From: Streptomyces pactum
GTDB lineage: Bacteria; Actinomycetota; Actinomycetes; Streptomycetales; Streptomycetaceae
Direction of reading: 5' to 3'
NCBI RefSeq assembly: GCF_002005225.1
Contig: NZ_CP019724.1
Location: 6,279,501-6,343,500 of the forward strand
DNA length: 64,000 nt
The position numbers were made by a program, and so were the translations under genes. Below the pieces are notes generated by a model. It made no database searches. It had not been told where the DNA came from and saw only the letters and a list, made by a program, of their open reading frames with translations. Positions 1-10,193 of the stretch are shown piece after piece; position 1 is the stretch's first letter, and each line of letters opens with the position of its first letter.

Positions 1-1866
1 CCCGCCCGCCGACCGGGCCCGCCCCGGCCCGCCGCGCCCCGCGCCATCCGGCTGGGCAGTCCCCGCCCCCGGCTGCGCATGATCGGCCTCGCGCTGACCC
101 TGGTGATGTCCGCCTTCGTCGTACGGCTGCTCCAGGTGCAGGCCGTCGACGCCGGCACCTACTCCGCCAAGGCCGAGCGCAACCGCTACGTCGTCCACAC
201 GCTGCCCGCCGAACGCGGCGGGATCACCGACCGCAACGGCGTGGCCCTCGCGACCACCGTGGACGCCTACGACATCACGGCCGACCCCACGATGTTCACC
301 CGGGAGCAGCTCGAGGTCGGCGACGGCCCCGAGCAGGCGGCGGCGCTTCTCGCGCCCATCCTCGGCGAGGACCAGGAGGACCTGGTCGACGTGCTCCGCC
401 CGGAGAACGAGGAACTGCGCTACGTCCGCCTCGCCCGCCGGCAGACCCCACAGGTCTGGAACCAGATCAAGGACCTGAAGACCGCGCTCACCAAGAAGGC
501 GGAGACGGACAAGTCCGTGGTCAACGTCCTCGCGGGCGTCTTCGCCGACCCCAGCAGCAAGCGCGTGTACCCGGGCGGCGACCTCGCCGCCGGCATCCTC
601 GGCTGGGTCGGCGCGGACGGCAAGGGCGGCGGCGGTCTGGAACGGAAGCTGAACGAGACGCTGGCCGGCAAGGACGGCAAGATCCGCTACGCGCAGTCCG
701 GCGGCCGCCAGGTGCCCACCGCCGGGTCCACCGAGACGCCGGCCGTGCCCGGCAGCGACGTCGAGCTCACCATCGACCGCGACATCCAGTGGGCCGCGCA
801 GCACGCCATCAGCACGCAGGTGGAGAAGTCGAAGGCGGACGGCGGCTACGTCATCGTCCAGGACACGGCCACCGGCGAGATCCTCGCCATGGCCAACTCG
901 CCCGGCTTCGATCCGGGCGACCTCGCCCACGCCGATCCGGACGCGCTCGGCAACGCCGCCCTCCAGGACGCCTTCGAGCCCGGTTCCACCGCCAAGGTGA
1001 TGTCGATGGCGGCCGTGCTGGAGGAGAAAGCCGCCACGCCGATGACCCACCTCACCATCCCGAACCGCCTCAAGCGCGGCGACCGGCTCTTCAAGGACGA
1101 CGTGGACCACCCCACCTGGTACCTCACGCTCAACGGCGTGCTCGCCAAGTCCAGCAACATCGGCACGATCATGGCCACCGGCGAACTCGGCAAGACGCAG
1201 GAGGAGGCCAACAAGGTGCTCTACTCCTATCTGCGCAAGTTCGGCCTCGGCGGCTACAGCGGGCTCGGCTTCCCCGGCGAGACCAAGGGCATCCTCGCGC
1301 CGCCCGACCAGTGGTCGACCTCGCAGCAGTACACGATTCCTTTCGGCCAGGGCGTCTCCGTGAACGCGCTCCAGGCGGCCTCCGTGTACTCGACCATCGC
1401 CAACGGCGGCCTCCGCGTCGAACCCACGCTCGTGCGCGGCACCAAGGCGGACGACGGGCGCTTCACCCCGGCTCCCGAACCCAAGAAGACCCGCGTGATC
1501 AGCGAGAAGACGGCGAAGACCCTTTCGCGGATGCTGGAGTCCGTCGTCGACGACGAAGAGGGCACCGGCACCAAGGCCCGCATCCCCGGCTACCGCGTCG
1601 CGGGCAAGACGGGCACGGCCAACCGGGTGGATCCGGCCACCGGCAAGTACAAGGGATACACCTCGTCGTTCGCCGGGTTCGCCCCCGCCGACAAGCCCCG
1701 CGTCACCGTCTACTGCGCCATCCAGAACGCCACCGAGGGCAGCTACTTCGGCGGCCAGATCTGCGGCCCCATCTACAAGCAGGTCATGGAGTTCGCCCTG
1801 AAGACCCTTCAGGTCCCGCCGACCGGGGCCGACCCCGCGAATCTCCCGGTCACCTTCAAACCCTGA
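1..1866 (+). CDS. ftsI: FtsI, division-specific penicillin-binding protein (PBP3-type), 5' end missing
   Basis: Class B transpeptidase that cross-links septal peptidoglycan outside the membrane. The frame is open from base 1 without a start, so the gene begins upstream of the window; the first in-frame ATG is at 79. Numbering from that ATG, one membrane anchor lies at about residues 1-18 and is followed by the PBP dimerisation domain. The transpeptidase domain carries the three catalytic motifs: S303-T-A-K306, S358-S-N360 and K510-T-G512. It is first in a + strand run of cell-wall genes. Its 3' end merges into a repeat-rich spacer. Family assignment is very secure; only the N-terminus is uncertain. 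Confidence 0.97.
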   Translation, partial: PARRPGPPRPAAPRAIRLGSPRPRLRMIGLALTLVMSAFVVRLLQVQAVDAGTYSAKAERNRYVVHTLPAERGGITDRNGVALATTVDAYDITADPTMFTREQLEVGDGPEQAAALLAPILGEDQEDLVDVLRPENEELRYVRLARRQTPQVWNQIKDLKTALTKKAETDKSVVNVLAGVFADPSSKRVYPGGDLAAGILGWVGADGKGGGGLERKLNETLAGKDGKIRYAQSGGRQVPTAGSTETPAVPGSDVELTIDRDIQWAAQHAISTQVEKSKADGGYVIVQDTATGEILAMANSPGFDPGDLAHADPDALGNAALQDAFEPGSTAKVMSMAAVLEEKAATPMTHLTIPNRLKRGDRLFKDDVDHPTWYLTLNGVLAKSSNIGTIMATGELGKTQEEANKVLYSYLRKFGLGGYSGLGFPGETKGILAPPDQWSTSQQYTIPFGQGVSVNALQAASVYSTIANGGLRVEPTLVRGTKADDGRFTPAPEPKKTRVISEKTAKTLSRMLESVVDDEEGTGTKARIPGYRVAGKTGTANRVDPATGKYKGYTSSFAGFAPADKPRVTVYCAIQNATEGSYFGGQICGPIYKQVMEFALKTLQVPPTGADPANLPVTFKP

Positions 1867-1990
1867 CCAGCACCGAGCAGACCCCGACGAGCGAGCAGCC
1901 CGACCAGCCCGACCAGCACCGAGCAGACCCCGACCAGCCGCGAGCCAGTACCGAGCCAGCGCCGATTCAGTACCGAGCCACCAGGAACCA
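1866..1990. repeat. Repeat-rich spacer between ftsI and murE
   Basis: A 23-bp sequence beginning ACCAGCACCGAGCAG occurs at 1866-1888 and again, identical, at 1912-1934 (period 46). Shorter degenerate copies of CCGAGCCAG follow up to the murE start region. The first copy begins on the last base of the ftsI stop codon. No promoter or terminator is evident in it. Confidence 0.8.
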
Positions 1991-1993
1991 CCC

Positions 1994-3649
1994 GTGACAA
2001 CGATCACCCCCGACCCCGGGAACCAGAGCACCCCCCGCCCCTCACTTCGCCCGGAAGCGGGTACGCCCGGTACGCTCACCGCCGTGCCACACGCTGATCA
2101 GTCCCAAACCACCCAGAAGGGCCACCCCGTGACCTACCCGGGACCGCCCCGGCCGGCGCAGATCTCCGCCACATCCCTCGCGGAACTCGCCGGTCAACTG
2201 GGTGTCACCGCGCCGGACAGCACCGCAGGGGTCACGGGCATCACCCATGACTCGCGCGCCGTCCGCCCAGGTGACCTGTACGCCGCCCTCCCCGGAGCCC
2301 GCGCCCACGGCGCCGACTTCGTCACCCAGGCCGCCGGCCTCGGCGCCGCCGCCGTGCTGACCGACGCGTCCGGCGCGGAGCGCGTGGCCGCCACCGGGCT
2401 GCCGGTGCTCGTCGTCGACGACCCGCGCGCGCGGATGGGCGAGCTGGCGGCCACGATCTACGGCCACCCCGGCCGGGATCTCCTCCAGATCGGCATCACC
2501 GGCACCTCCGGCAAGACCACCACCGCCTACCTCGTCGAGGGCGGCCTGCGCACGGCGAAGTCCACCGGGCTCATCGGCACGGTCGAGATGCGCATCGGCG
2601 ACGAGCGCATCAAGTCCGAGCGCACCACGCCCGAGGCCACCGACCTCCAGGCCCTCTTCGCGGTGATGCGCGAGCGCGGCACCGAGGCGGTCGCCATGGA
2701 GGTCTCCAGCCACGCCCTGGTGCTCGGCCGGGTCGACGCCTGCGTCTTCGACATCGCGGTCTTCACCAACCTCAGCCCGGAGCACATGGAGTTCCACGCC
2801 GGCATGGAGGACTACTTCCAGGCCAAGGCCCAGCTCTTCACGCCGGAGCGCAGCAGGCTCGGCGTCGTCAACGTCGACGACGAGTACGGGCGCCGTCTCG
2901 CGAACGAGGCCACCGTCCCGGTCGTCACCTACTCCGCCGAGGGCCACCCGGACGCCGACTGGCGCGCCGACGAGGTCGAGGTGGGCTCGCTGGACTCGAC
3001 GTTCACCGTGTTCGGGCCGAAGGGCGAGCGGATCGCCGCCAAGTCGCCGCTGGCCGGCCCGTTCAACGTGGCGAACACCCTCGCCGCTATCGTCGCCCTC
3101 GCCGCCGCCGGCCTCGACGCGCAGGCCGCCGCCGACGGTGTCGCCGCGGTGCCGGGCGTGCCGGGCCGCCTGGAGCGCGTGGACGAGGGCCAGCCCTACT
3201 TCGCGGTGGTCGACTACGCCCACAAGACCGACGCGGTCGAATCCGTCCTCAGGGCGCTCCGCAAGGTCACCGAGGGCAAAGTGCACGCCGTGCTCGGCTG
3301 CGGCGGCGACCGGGACACCACCAAGCGGGAGCCGATGGGCGCCGCCGTGGCCCGGTTCGCCGACACCGCCGTACTGACCTCCGACAACCCCCGCTCCGAG
3401 GACCCCCTCGCGATCCTCGCCACCATGCTCCAGGGCGCGGCGTCCGTGCCCGCGCACGAGCGCGGCGAGGTCCAGGTCTTCGAGGACCGGGCCGCCGCGA
3501 TCGCCGCCGCCGTCGCCCGGGCCCGGCCCGGCGACACCGTGCTGGTGGCGGGCAAGGGCCACGAGCAGGGCCAGGACATCGCCGGGGTGGTCCGTCCCTT
3601 CGACGACCGCCAGGTGCTTCGCGAAGCCATCCGGAAGACCCAGGGATGA
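1994..3649 (+). CDS. murE: MurE, UDP-MurNAc-tripeptide synthetase
   Basis: Cytoplasmic Mur ligase that adds diaminopimelate to UDP-MurNAc-L-Ala-D-Glu. Taking the GTG at 1994, the ATP loop G-T-S-G-K-T-T-T has its lysine near residue 174, and the D-N-P-R motif that recognises diaminopimelate is at about 464-467. Streptomyces walls use LL-DAP, which this sequence alone cannot confirm. The start is uncertain. GTG 1994 has AGGAA about 8 bases upstream. GTG 2129, in the same frame, has AAGG 8 bases upstream and would give a 506-aa protein closer to the usual MurE length. The first ~45 residues have low complexity, which favours the shorter form. Confidence 0.95.
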   Translation: MTTITPDPGNQSTPRPSLRPEAGTPGTLTAVPHADQSQTTQKGHPVTYPGPPRPAQISATSLAELAGQLGVTAPDSTAGVTGITHDSRAVRPGDLYAALPGARAHGADFVTQAAGLGAAAVLTDASGAERVAATGLPVLVVDDPRARMGELAATIYGHPGRDLLQIGITGTSGKTTTAYLVEGGLRTAKSTGLIGTVEMRIGDERIKSERTTPEATDLQALFAVMRERGTEAVAMEVSSHALVLGRVDACVFDIAVFTNLSPEHMEFHAGMEDYFQAKAQLFTPERSRLGVVNVDDEYGRRLANEATVPVVTYSAEGHPDADWRADEVEVGSLDSTFTVFGPKGERIAAKSPLAGPFNVANTLAAIVALAAAGLDAQAAADGVAAVPGVPGRLERVDEGQPYFAVVDYAHKTDAVESVLRALRKVTEGKVHAVLGCGGDRDTTKREPMGAAVARFADTAVLTSDNPRSEDPLAILATMLQGAASVPAHERGEVQVFEDRAAAIAAAVARARPGDTVLVAGKGHEQGQDIAGVVRPFDDRQVLREAIRKTQG

Positions 3650-3686
3650 GATTCCGAATGATCCAGATGATCCAGGGGATGAACTT

Positions 3687-5102
3687 GTGATCGCCCTCTC
3701 TCTCGCCGAGATCGCAGAAGTCGTCGGCGGGCGGATGCACGACATACCGGACGCGTCCGCGCAGGTCACCGGGCCGGTCGTCCGGGACTCGCGGGAAGCG
3801 GGGCCCGGCAGCCTCTTCGTCGCCTTCGCGGGCGAGCGGGCGGACGGCCACGACTTCGCGCCGGCGGTCGTCGAGGCGGGCGCGGTGGCCGTGCTCGGCT
3901 CCCGCCCCGTCGGCGTGCCCGCGATCGTCGTGGACGACGTCCAGGCCGCCCTCGGCGCCCTCGCCCGGCACGTCGTCCGGCGCCTCGGCACCACCCTCGT
4001 GGCCCTCACCGGGTCCGCCGGCAAGACCAGCACCAAGGACCTCATCGCCCAGGTGCTGCGCCGCAAGGCGCCCACGGTCTTCACGCCCGGCTCCCTGAAC
4101 AACGAGATCGGGCTGCCGCTCACCGCGCTCACTGCCACCGAGGAGACGAAGTTCCTCGTCCTGGAGATGGGCGCCCGCGGCATCGGCCACATCCGCTACC
4201 TCGCCGAGCTGACCCCGCCGAAGGTCGGCCTCGTCCTCAACGTCGGCTCCGCGCACATCGGCGAGTTCGGCGGCCGGGAGCAGATCGCCCAGGCCAAGGG
4301 CGAGCTCGTCGAGGCGCTGCCGCCCGCCGAAGAGGGCGGCGCCGCGATCCTCAACGCGGACGATCCCCTCGTACGCGCCATGGCCTCCCGAACGAAGGCG
4401 AAGGTGATCCTTTTCGGAGAGTCCGACGAAGCGGACGTGTCCGCCGAGAACGTGCGACTCACGGACAGCGGACAGCCTTCCTTCAGGCTTCACACACCCT
4501 CCGGTGCAAGCGATGTGACCATGCGCCTGTACGGTGAGCACCACGTGTCGAACGCGCTCGCCGCGGCCGCCGTCGCCCACGAGTTGGGCATGTCCGCAGA
4601 CGAGATCGCCACCGCGCTCTCCGAGGCGGGCTCCCTCTCCCGCTGGCGGATGGAGGTCACCGAGCGCCCGGACGGCGTGACGGTCGTCAACGACGCCTAC
4701 AACGCGAACCCCGAGTCCATGCGAGCCGCCCTGCGCGCGCTCGTGGCGATGGGCAAGGGGCGTCGTACGTGGGCGGTGCTCGGCAAGATGGCCGAGCTCG
4801 GGGACGAGGCGCTCGCCGAGCACGACGCGGTCGGGCGGCTCGCCGTCCGGCTCAACGTCAGCAAGCTCGTCGCGGTCGGGGGCAGGGAAGCCCGATGGCT
4901 GCAACTGGGCGCATATAACGAGGGTTCGTGGGGTGAGGAGTCGGTGCACGTGTCCGACGCACAGGCGGCGGTCGACCTGTTGCGCAGCGAGTTGCGCCCA
5001 GGGGACGTCGTGCTCGTGAAGGCGTCCCGTTCGGTGGGTCTGGAGAGCGTCGCGACGGCGCTGCTCGAGACCGGCGCCGAGGGTGAGGTTGCCGCCCGAT
5101 GA
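3687..5102 (+). CDS. murF: MurF, UDP-MurNAc-pentapeptide synthetase
   Basis: Cytoplasmic Mur ligase that attaches D-Ala-D-Ala to the UDP-MurNAc tripeptide, finishing the soluble precursor. The 471-aa protein has the Mur N-terminal substrate domain (about 1-90), the ATP loop G-S-A-G-K-T-S-T with lysine 113, and the C-terminal Mur ligase domain with N-D-A-Y-N-A-N-P. The GTG start at 3687 has AGGGG about 10 bases upstream. Its TGA overlaps the mraY ATG by four bases (ATGA), so MurF and MraY are probably translationally coupled. The spacer from murE is 37 bases and contains short ATGATCCAG-type direct repeats. Confidence 0.97.
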   Translation: MIALSLAEIAEVVGGRMHDIPDASAQVTGPVVRDSREAGPGSLFVAFAGERADGHDFAPAVVEAGAVAVLGSRPVGVPAIVVDDVQAALGALARHVVRRLGTTLVALTGSAGKTSTKDLIAQVLRRKAPTVFTPGSLNNEIGLPLTALTATEETKFLVLEMGARGIGHIRYLAELTPPKVGLVLNVGSAHIGEFGGREQIAQAKGELVEALPPAEEGGAAILNADDPLVRAMASRTKAKVILFGESDEADVSAENVRLTDSGQPSFRLHTPSGASDVTMRLYGEHHVSNALAAAAVAHELGMSADEIATALSEAGSLSRWRMEVTERPDGVTVVNDAYNANPESMRAALRALVAMGKGRRTWAVLGKMAELGDEALAEHDAVGRLAVRLNVSKLVAVGGREARWLQLGAYNEGSWGEESVHVSDAQAAVDLLRSELRPGDVVLVKASRSVGLESVATALLETGAEGEVAAR

Positions 5103-6193
5103 TGAAGCAGATCCTGTTCGCGGGAGTCATTGGCCTCTTCCTGACGCTGGTCGGCACTCCGCTGCTGATCAAGCTTCTGGCCCGCAAGGGCTACGGCCAG
5201 TACATCCGCGACGACGGCCCGCGCGAGCACGCCAGCAAGCGCGGTACGCCGACGATGGGCGGTATCGCCTTCATCTTCGCCACGGTCGCCGCCTACTTCC
5301 TGGCCAAGGTGATCACCAGCTACCTGGACCCGAAGACGGACGCGGGTCCGACCTTCTCGGGTCTGCTGGTGCTCGGCCTGATGGTGGGCATGGGCCTGGT
5401 CGGCTTCCTCGACGACTACATCAAGATCGTCAAGAGGCGTTCGCTGGGTCTGCGGGCCAAGGCGAAGATGGCCGGCCAGCTCATCGTGGGCATCGGCTTC
5501 GCGGTGCTCTCGCTGCAGTTCGCGGACAACCGCGGCAACACCCCGGCGTCCACCAAGCTGTCGTTCATCACCGACTTCGGCTGGTCGATCGGCCCGGTGC
5601 TGTTCGTCATCTGGGCGCTGTTCATGATCCTCGCGATGTCGAACGGCGTGAACCTGACCGACGGTCTGGACGGTCTGGCCACCGGCGCCTCCGTCCTGGT
5701 CTTCGGTGCCTACACCTTCATCGGCGTCTGGCAGTTCCAGGAGTCCTGCGCCAACGCGCTGACCCTGACCAACCCGGGCGCCTGCTACGAGGTACGAGAT
5801 CCCCTCGACCTCGCGGTGGTCGCGTCCGCCCTGATGGGCGCCTGCCTCGGCTTCCTGTGGTGGAACACCTCGCCGGCCAAGATCTTCATGGGCGACACCG
5901 GTTCGCTCGCGCTCGGCGGTGTGCTCGCGGGTCTGGCGATCTGCTCGCGCACCGAGCTGCTGATGGCCATCCTCGGCGGTCTGTTCGTCCTGATCACCAT
6001 GTCGGTGGTCATCCAGGTCGGCTCCTTCCGCCTCACCGGCAAGCGGGTCTTCCGGATGGCGCCACTCCAGCACCACTTCGAACTCAAAGGCTGGTCCGAG
6101 GTCCTTGTCGTGGTCCGATTCTGGATCATCCAGGGCATCTGTGTGATCGTCGGACTGGGCCTCTTCTACGCGGGATGGGCAGCGGACAAGTGA
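5099..6193 (+). CDS. mraY: MraY, phospho-MurNAc-pentapeptide transferase
   Basis: Integral membrane enzyme that transfers phospho-MurNAc-pentapeptide to undecaprenyl phosphate, making lipid I. The 364-aa protein has about ten membrane segments. It carries the family motifs [26 protein letters not shown] and the H-H-F-E-L-K-G-W segment. The ATG at 5099 overlaps the murF stop and a second ATG follows immediately at 5102, so either may be used. The 3' end overlaps the murD start. Confidence 0.97.
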   Translation: MMKQILFAGVIGLFLTLVGTPLLIKLLARKGYGQYIRDDGPREHASKRGTPTMGGIAFIFATVAAYFLAKVITSYLDPKTDAGPTFSGLLVLGLMVGMGLVGFLDDYIKIVKRRSLGLRAKAKMAGQLIVGIGFAVLSLQFADNRGNTPASTKLSFITDFGWSIGPVLFVIWALFMILAMSNGVNLTDGLDGLATGASVLVFGAYTFIGVWQFQESCANALTLTNPGACYEVRDPLDLAVVASALMGACLGFLWWNTSPAKIFMGDTGSLALGGVLAGLAICSRTELLMAILGGLFVLITMSVVIQVGSFRLTGKRVFRMAPLQHHFELKGWSEVLVVVRFWIIQGICVIVGLGLFYAGWAADK

Positions 6194-7620
6194 CCTCCTC
6201 CTCGGTGCCCTTCGCCTTCCGGGGCAAGCACGTCACCGTCGCCGGACTCGGTGTCTCCGGCATCCCGGCGGCCAAGGTCCTGCACGGCCTCGGCGCCCGC
6301 GTGACCGTCGTCAACGACGGCGACGACGAGCGCGCGCGGGCGCAGGCGGCCGAGCTGGAGCCGCTCGGCGTCACCGTGCGCCTCGGCGACGGCGCGACCC
6401 TGCCCGAGGGCACCGAGCTGATCGTCACCGCGCCCGGCTGGAAGCCGGACAAGCCGCTGTTCACCGCGGCGCGCGAGGCCGGCGTCCCCGTCTGGGGCGA
6501 CGTCGAACTGGCCTGGCGCCTGCGCAGCCCGGACTCCGCGCCCTGGCTGGCGGTCACCGGCACCAACGGCAAGACCACCACCGTCCAGATGCTGGCGTCG
6601 ATCCTGAAGGCCGCCGGCCTGCGCACCGCCGCCGTCGGCAACATCGGCGTCTCCCTGCTGGACGCGGTCACCGGTGACGAGGAGTACGACGTCCTGGCCG
6701 TGGAGCTGTCCAGCTACCAGCTCCACTGGGCGCCCTCACTGCGCGCCCACTCGGCCGCCGTGCTCAACCTCGCCCCCGACCACCTCGACTGGCACGGCTC
6801 CATGGAGGCCTACGCCGCCGACAAGGGCCGTATCTACGAGGGCAATCGCGTCGCCTGCGTCTACAACGCCGACGCCACCGACAAGCCGTCCACCGAGGAC
6901 CTGGTCCGCGAGGCGGACGTCGAGGAGGGCTGCCGGGCGATCGGCTTCACCCTGGGCACTCCGGCGCCGGGTCAACTCGGCGTCGTGGAGGGCATCCTGG
7001 TCGACCGCGCCTTCGTCGAGGACCGGCAGAAGAACGCCCAGGAACTCGCCGAGGTCTCCGACGTCAACCCGTCGGCCCCGCACAACATCGCCAACGCCCT
7101 TGCCGCCGCCGCCCTCGCCCGTGCCTTCGGCGTCCCCGCCGCGGCCGTACGGGACGGGTTGCGGGCCTTCACGCCGGACGCCCACCGCATCGCGCACGTG
7201 GCCGACGTCGACGGGGTGGCGTACGTGGACGACTCCAAGGCCACCAACACCCACGCCACCGAGGCCTCCTTGGCGGCGTACGAGTCGATCGTCTGGATCG
7301 CCGGCGGGCTGGCCAAGGGGGCGACCTTCGACGAACTGGTCGCCGGAGCCGCGAAGCGCCTGCGCGGTGCCGTCCTGATCGGCGCCGACCGCGCACTGAT
7401 CCGCGAAGCCCTGGCGCGACACGCCCCCGAAGTACCCGTGGTCGACCTGGACCGGACCGACACTGGTGCGATGCTCCAGGCCGTCCAGGAGGCCCGGCGA
7501 CTCGCCCGGCCCGGCGACACGGTGCTGCTGGCCCCGGCCTGTGCCTCCATGGATATGTTCACCAACTACAACAAGCGCGGTGACGCGTTCGCGGAGGCCG
7601 TTCGCGAACTCGGCACCTGA
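6175..7620 (+). CDS. murD: MurD, UDP-MurNAc-L-alanine:D-glutamate ligase
   Basis: Cytoplasmic Mur ligase that adds D-glutamate to UDP-MurNAc-L-Ala. Near the N-terminus is the Rossmann-like segment G-L-G-V-S-G. The ATP loop G-T-N-G-K-T-T-T has lysine 133 when counting from the ATG at 6175. The C-terminal D-D-S-K-A-T-N segment is typical. ATG 6175 overlaps the end of mraY by 19 bases; GTG 6190 in the same frame is an alternative start. The frame also stays open far upstream through mraY, but that part is only a shadow. The protein is about 481 aa, normal for the family. Confidence 0.95.
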   Translation: MGSGQVTSSSVPFAFRGKHVTVAGLGVSGIPAAKVLHGLGARVTVVNDGDDERARAQAAELEPLGVTVRLGDGATLPEGTELIVTAPGWKPDKPLFTAAREAGVPVWGDVELAWRLRSPDSAPWLAVTGTNGKTTTVQMLASILKAAGLRTAAVGNIGVSLLDAVTGDEEYDVLAVELSSYQLHWAPSLRAHSAAVLNLAPDHLDWHGSMEAYAADKGRIYEGNRVACVYNADATDKPSTEDLVREADVEEGCRAIGFTLGTPAPGQLGVVEGILVDRAFVEDRQKNAQELAEVSDVNPSAPHNIANALAAAALARAFGVPAAAVRDGLRAFTPDAHRIAHVADVDGVAYVDDSKATNTHATEASLAAYESIVWIAGGLAKGATFDELVAGAAKRLRGAVLIGADRALIREALARHAPEVPVVDLDRTDTGAMLQAVQEARRLARPGDTVLLAPACASMDMFTNYNKRGDAFAEAVRELGT

Positions 7621-7696
7621 CCCGGCCGCCTCCTGCGCCGGGCGACCTCGGGAGGACGCGTGGGACGGTCCATGCCGACGTACAGCGGAGGCAGCG

Positions 7697-9067
7697 ATGC
7701 CCGGTAGTCCCCAGAGCCGTACCGGGCGCCCGCCCGTGCAGCGGGCCGCCAAACGACCCCCCGCACCCCGGCCGCCGCACGAGAACCCCGTGCTCCGCCT
7801 GTACGTGCGTCTGCGCCGCGCCTGGGACCGGCCGCTGACCGCGTACTATCTGATCTTCGGCGGCAGCGCGCTGATCACCGTGCTCGGCCTGGTGATGGTC
7901 TACTCGGCCTCCCAGATCACCGCGCTCCAGTTGTCGCTGCCCGGTTCGTACTTCTTCCGCAAGCAGGCCCTCGCGGCGCTGATCGGCGCCGGCCTCCTGG
8001 TGGCCGCCATGAAGATGCCGGTGAAGCTGCACCGGGCGCTGGCCTACCCGATCCTCGCCGGTGCCGTCTTCCTGATGATCCTGGTGCAGGTCCCGGGGAT
8101 AGGGATGGCGGTCAACGGCAACCAGAACTGGATCGCGCTGGGCGGCTCATTCCAGATCCAGCCCAGCGAGTTCGGCAAGCTGGCCCTGGTGCTGTGGGGC
8201 GCGGACCTGCTGGCCCGCAAGCAGGACAAGAAGCTGCTGACCCAGTGGAAGCACATGCTGGTGCCGCTGGTGCCGGCCGCGTTCATGCTGCTCGGACTTA
8301 TCATGCTCGGCGGCGACATGGGTACCGCGATCATCCTGACCGCGATCCTGTTCGGCCTGCTGTGGCTGGCGGGCGCGCCCACGCGGCTGTTCGCGGGCGT
8401 GCTGTCGATCGCCGTGCTGCTCGGCTTCATCCTCATCAAGACCAGCCCCAACCGCATGGCCCGGCTGAACTGCATCGGCGCCACCGATCCGGGTCCCGGC
8501 GACTCCTGCTGGCAGGCCGTGCACGGCATCTACGCCCTCGCCTCGGGCGGACTGTTCGGTTCCGGGCTCGGTGCCAGCGTGGAGAAATGGGGCCAACTCC
8601 CCGAAGCGCACACCGACTTCATCTTCGCCGTCACCGGTGAGGAACTGGGCCTGGCGGGGACGCTGTCGGTGCTCGCCCTCTTCGCGGCTCTAGGCTATGC
8701 GGGTATCCGCGTGGCCGGACGCACGGAGGACCCCTTCGTGAGGTATGCCGCGGGAGGCGTGACCACCTGGATCACGGCCCAGGCCGTGATCAACATGGGT
8801 GCGGTCCTCGGGCTGCTGCCGATCGCCGGTGTCCCGCTCCCGCTGTTCTCCTACGGGGGTTCCGCCCTGTTGCCGGCCATGTTCGCCATCGGACTGCTCA
8901 TCGCCTTCGCCCGCGACGAGCCCGGTGCGCGGGCGGCGCTTGCGTTGCGGCAACCTCGCTTTGGTAGAAAGCGGGGAACCGGGGGCACCGGGTCCAAGCG
9001 GAGCCCACGGAGTTGGAACACGATGCGACGGCGCGCCTCGGCGGCGCGTTCGTCCGGAGAGCGGTGA
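7697..9067 (+). CDS. ftsW: FtsW, SEDS peptidoglycan glycosyltransferase
   Basis: Septal SEDS-family glycan polymerase that works with FtsI. The ATG at 7697 is chosen because a perfect GGAGG (7687-7691) sits 5 bases before it; this gives 456 aa. A basic, proline-rich cytoplasmic N-terminus (about 1-50) is followed by about ten membrane segments. The family segments P-S-E-F-G-K, T-G-E-E-L-G and the near-C-terminal F-S-Y-G-G-S-A are present. The tail is basic. The 76-base gap from murD holds no clear terminator. Confidence 0.96.
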   Translation: MPGSPQSRTGRPPVQRAAKRPPAPRPPHENPVLRLYVRLRRAWDRPLTAYYLIFGGSALITVLGLVMVYSASQITALQLSLPGSYFFRKQALAALIGAGLLVAAMKMPVKLHRALAYPILAGAVFLMILVQVPGIGMAVNGNQNWIALGGSFQIQPSEFGKLALVLWGADLLARKQDKKLLTQWKHMLVPLVPAAFMLLGLIMLGGDMGTAIILTAILFGLLWLAGAPTRLFAGVLSIAVLLGFILIKTSPNRMARLNCIGATDPGPGDSCWQAVHGIYALASGGLFGSGLGASVEKWGQLPEAHTDFIFAVTGEELGLAGTLSVLALFAALGYAGIRVAGRTEDPFVRYAAGGVTTWITAQAVINMGAVLGLLPIAGVPLPLFSYGGSALLPAMFAIGLLIAFARDEPGARAALALRQPRFGRKRGTGGTGSKRSPRSWNTMRRRASAARSSGER

Positions 9068-9073
9068 ATTTCG

Positions 9074-10168
9074 GTGCATGTCGTACTCGCCGGCGGAGGA
9101 ACCGCGGGCCACATCGAGCCCGCGCTCGCCCTCGCGGACGCCCTGCGCAGGCAGGATCCGGCTGTGGGGATCACGGCCCTGGGCACGGAACGCGGTCTCG
9201 AGACCCGCCTCGTACCCGAGCGCGGGTACGAACTGGCGCTGATCCCGGCCGTACCGCTGCCGCGCAAGCCCACCCCCGAGCTGATCACCGTGCCGGGCCG
9301 GCTGCGCGGCACCATCAAGGCGGCCGAGCAGATCCTGGAGCGCACCAAGGCCGACGCCGTGGCCGGCTTCGGCGGCTACGTCGCCCTGCCCGCCTACCTC
9401 GCGGCCAAGCGGCTCGGCGTGCCGATCGTCGTCCACGAGGCCAACGCCCGCCCCGGCCTGGCCAACAAGATCGGCTCGCGGTACGCCGCGCAGGTCGCCG
9501 TCTCCACCCCCGACAGCAAGCTGCGCAACTCCCGCTACATCGGCATCCCGCTGCGCCGCTCCATCGCCACCCTGGACCGGGCCGCCGCCCGCCCCGAGGC
9601 CCGCGCGATGTTCGGGCTCGACCCCAACCTGCCCACGCTGCTGGTCACCGGTGGCTCGCAGGGCGCCCGCCGCCTCAACGAGGTGGTCCAGCAGGTCGCG
9701 CCCTGGCTCCAGCAGGCCGGCATCCAGATCCTGCACGCGGTCGGCCCCAAGAACGAACTGCCGCAGGTGCACCAGATGCCGGGGATGCCCCCGTACATCC
9801 CGGTAAGTTACCTGGACCGGATGGACCTCGCGTACGCCGCGGCCGACATGATGCTCTGCCGCGCGGGCGCGATGACGGTCGCCGAACTCTCCGCCGTCGG
9901 GCTCCCGGCCGCCTACGTACCGCTGCCCATCGGCAACGGCGAACAGCGGCTCAACGCCCAGCCGGTGGTCAAGGCTGGCGGCGGACTGCTGGTCGACGAC
10001 GCGGAACTGACGCCCGAGTGGCTCCAGCACAACGTTCTGCCCGTGCTGGCCGACCCGCACAAGCTGTACGAGATGTCCCGCGCCGCCGCGGAGTTCGGCC
10101 GGCGGGACGCCGACGACCTGCTCGTCGGCATGGTGTACGAGGCGATCGCCGCCCGTGCGCACCGCTAG
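9074..10168 (+). CDS. murG: MurG, lipid II synthase
   Basis: Peripheral membrane GT-B glycosyltransferase that adds GlcNAc to lipid I. The signature G-G-G-T-A-G-H is at residues 7-13. The second glycine loop is T-G-G-S-Q-G-A, and the UDP-GlcNAc-binding region R-A-G-A-M-T-V-A-E is clear. The 364-aa length is usual. The GTG start at 9074 lies only 6 bases after the ftsW stop, and the nearest purine-rich stretch (GGAGAG) is in the ftsW end. Expression coupled to ftsW is likely. Confidence 0.97.
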   Translation: MHVVLAGGGTAGHIEPALALADALRRQDPAVGITALGTERGLETRLVPERGYELALIPAVPLPRKPTPELITVPGRLRGTIKAAEQILERTKADAVAGFGGYVALPAYLAAKRLGVPIVVHEANARPGLANKIGSRYAAQVAVSTPDSKLRNSRYIGIPLRRSIATLDRAAARPEARAMFGLDPNLPTLLVTGGSQGARRLNEVVQQVAPWLQQAGIQILHAVGPKNELPQVHQMPGMPPYIPVSYLDRMDLAYAAADMMLCRAGAMTVAELSAVGLPAAYVPLPIGNGEQRLNAQPVVKAGGGLLVDDAELTPEWLQHNVLPVLADPHKLYEMSRAAAEFGRRDADDLLVGMVYEAIAARAHR

Positions 10169-10193
10169 ACAGGGATAACGGGAGGCAGGGAGC

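Noticed and set aside
2042..4192. 716-codon - strand frame over murE and murF
   Set aside because: Antisense shadow, with no domain recognisable.
5083..6174. N-terminal extension of murD over mraY
   Set aside because: That frame is a shadow of mraY; MurD homology starts only after ATG 6175.
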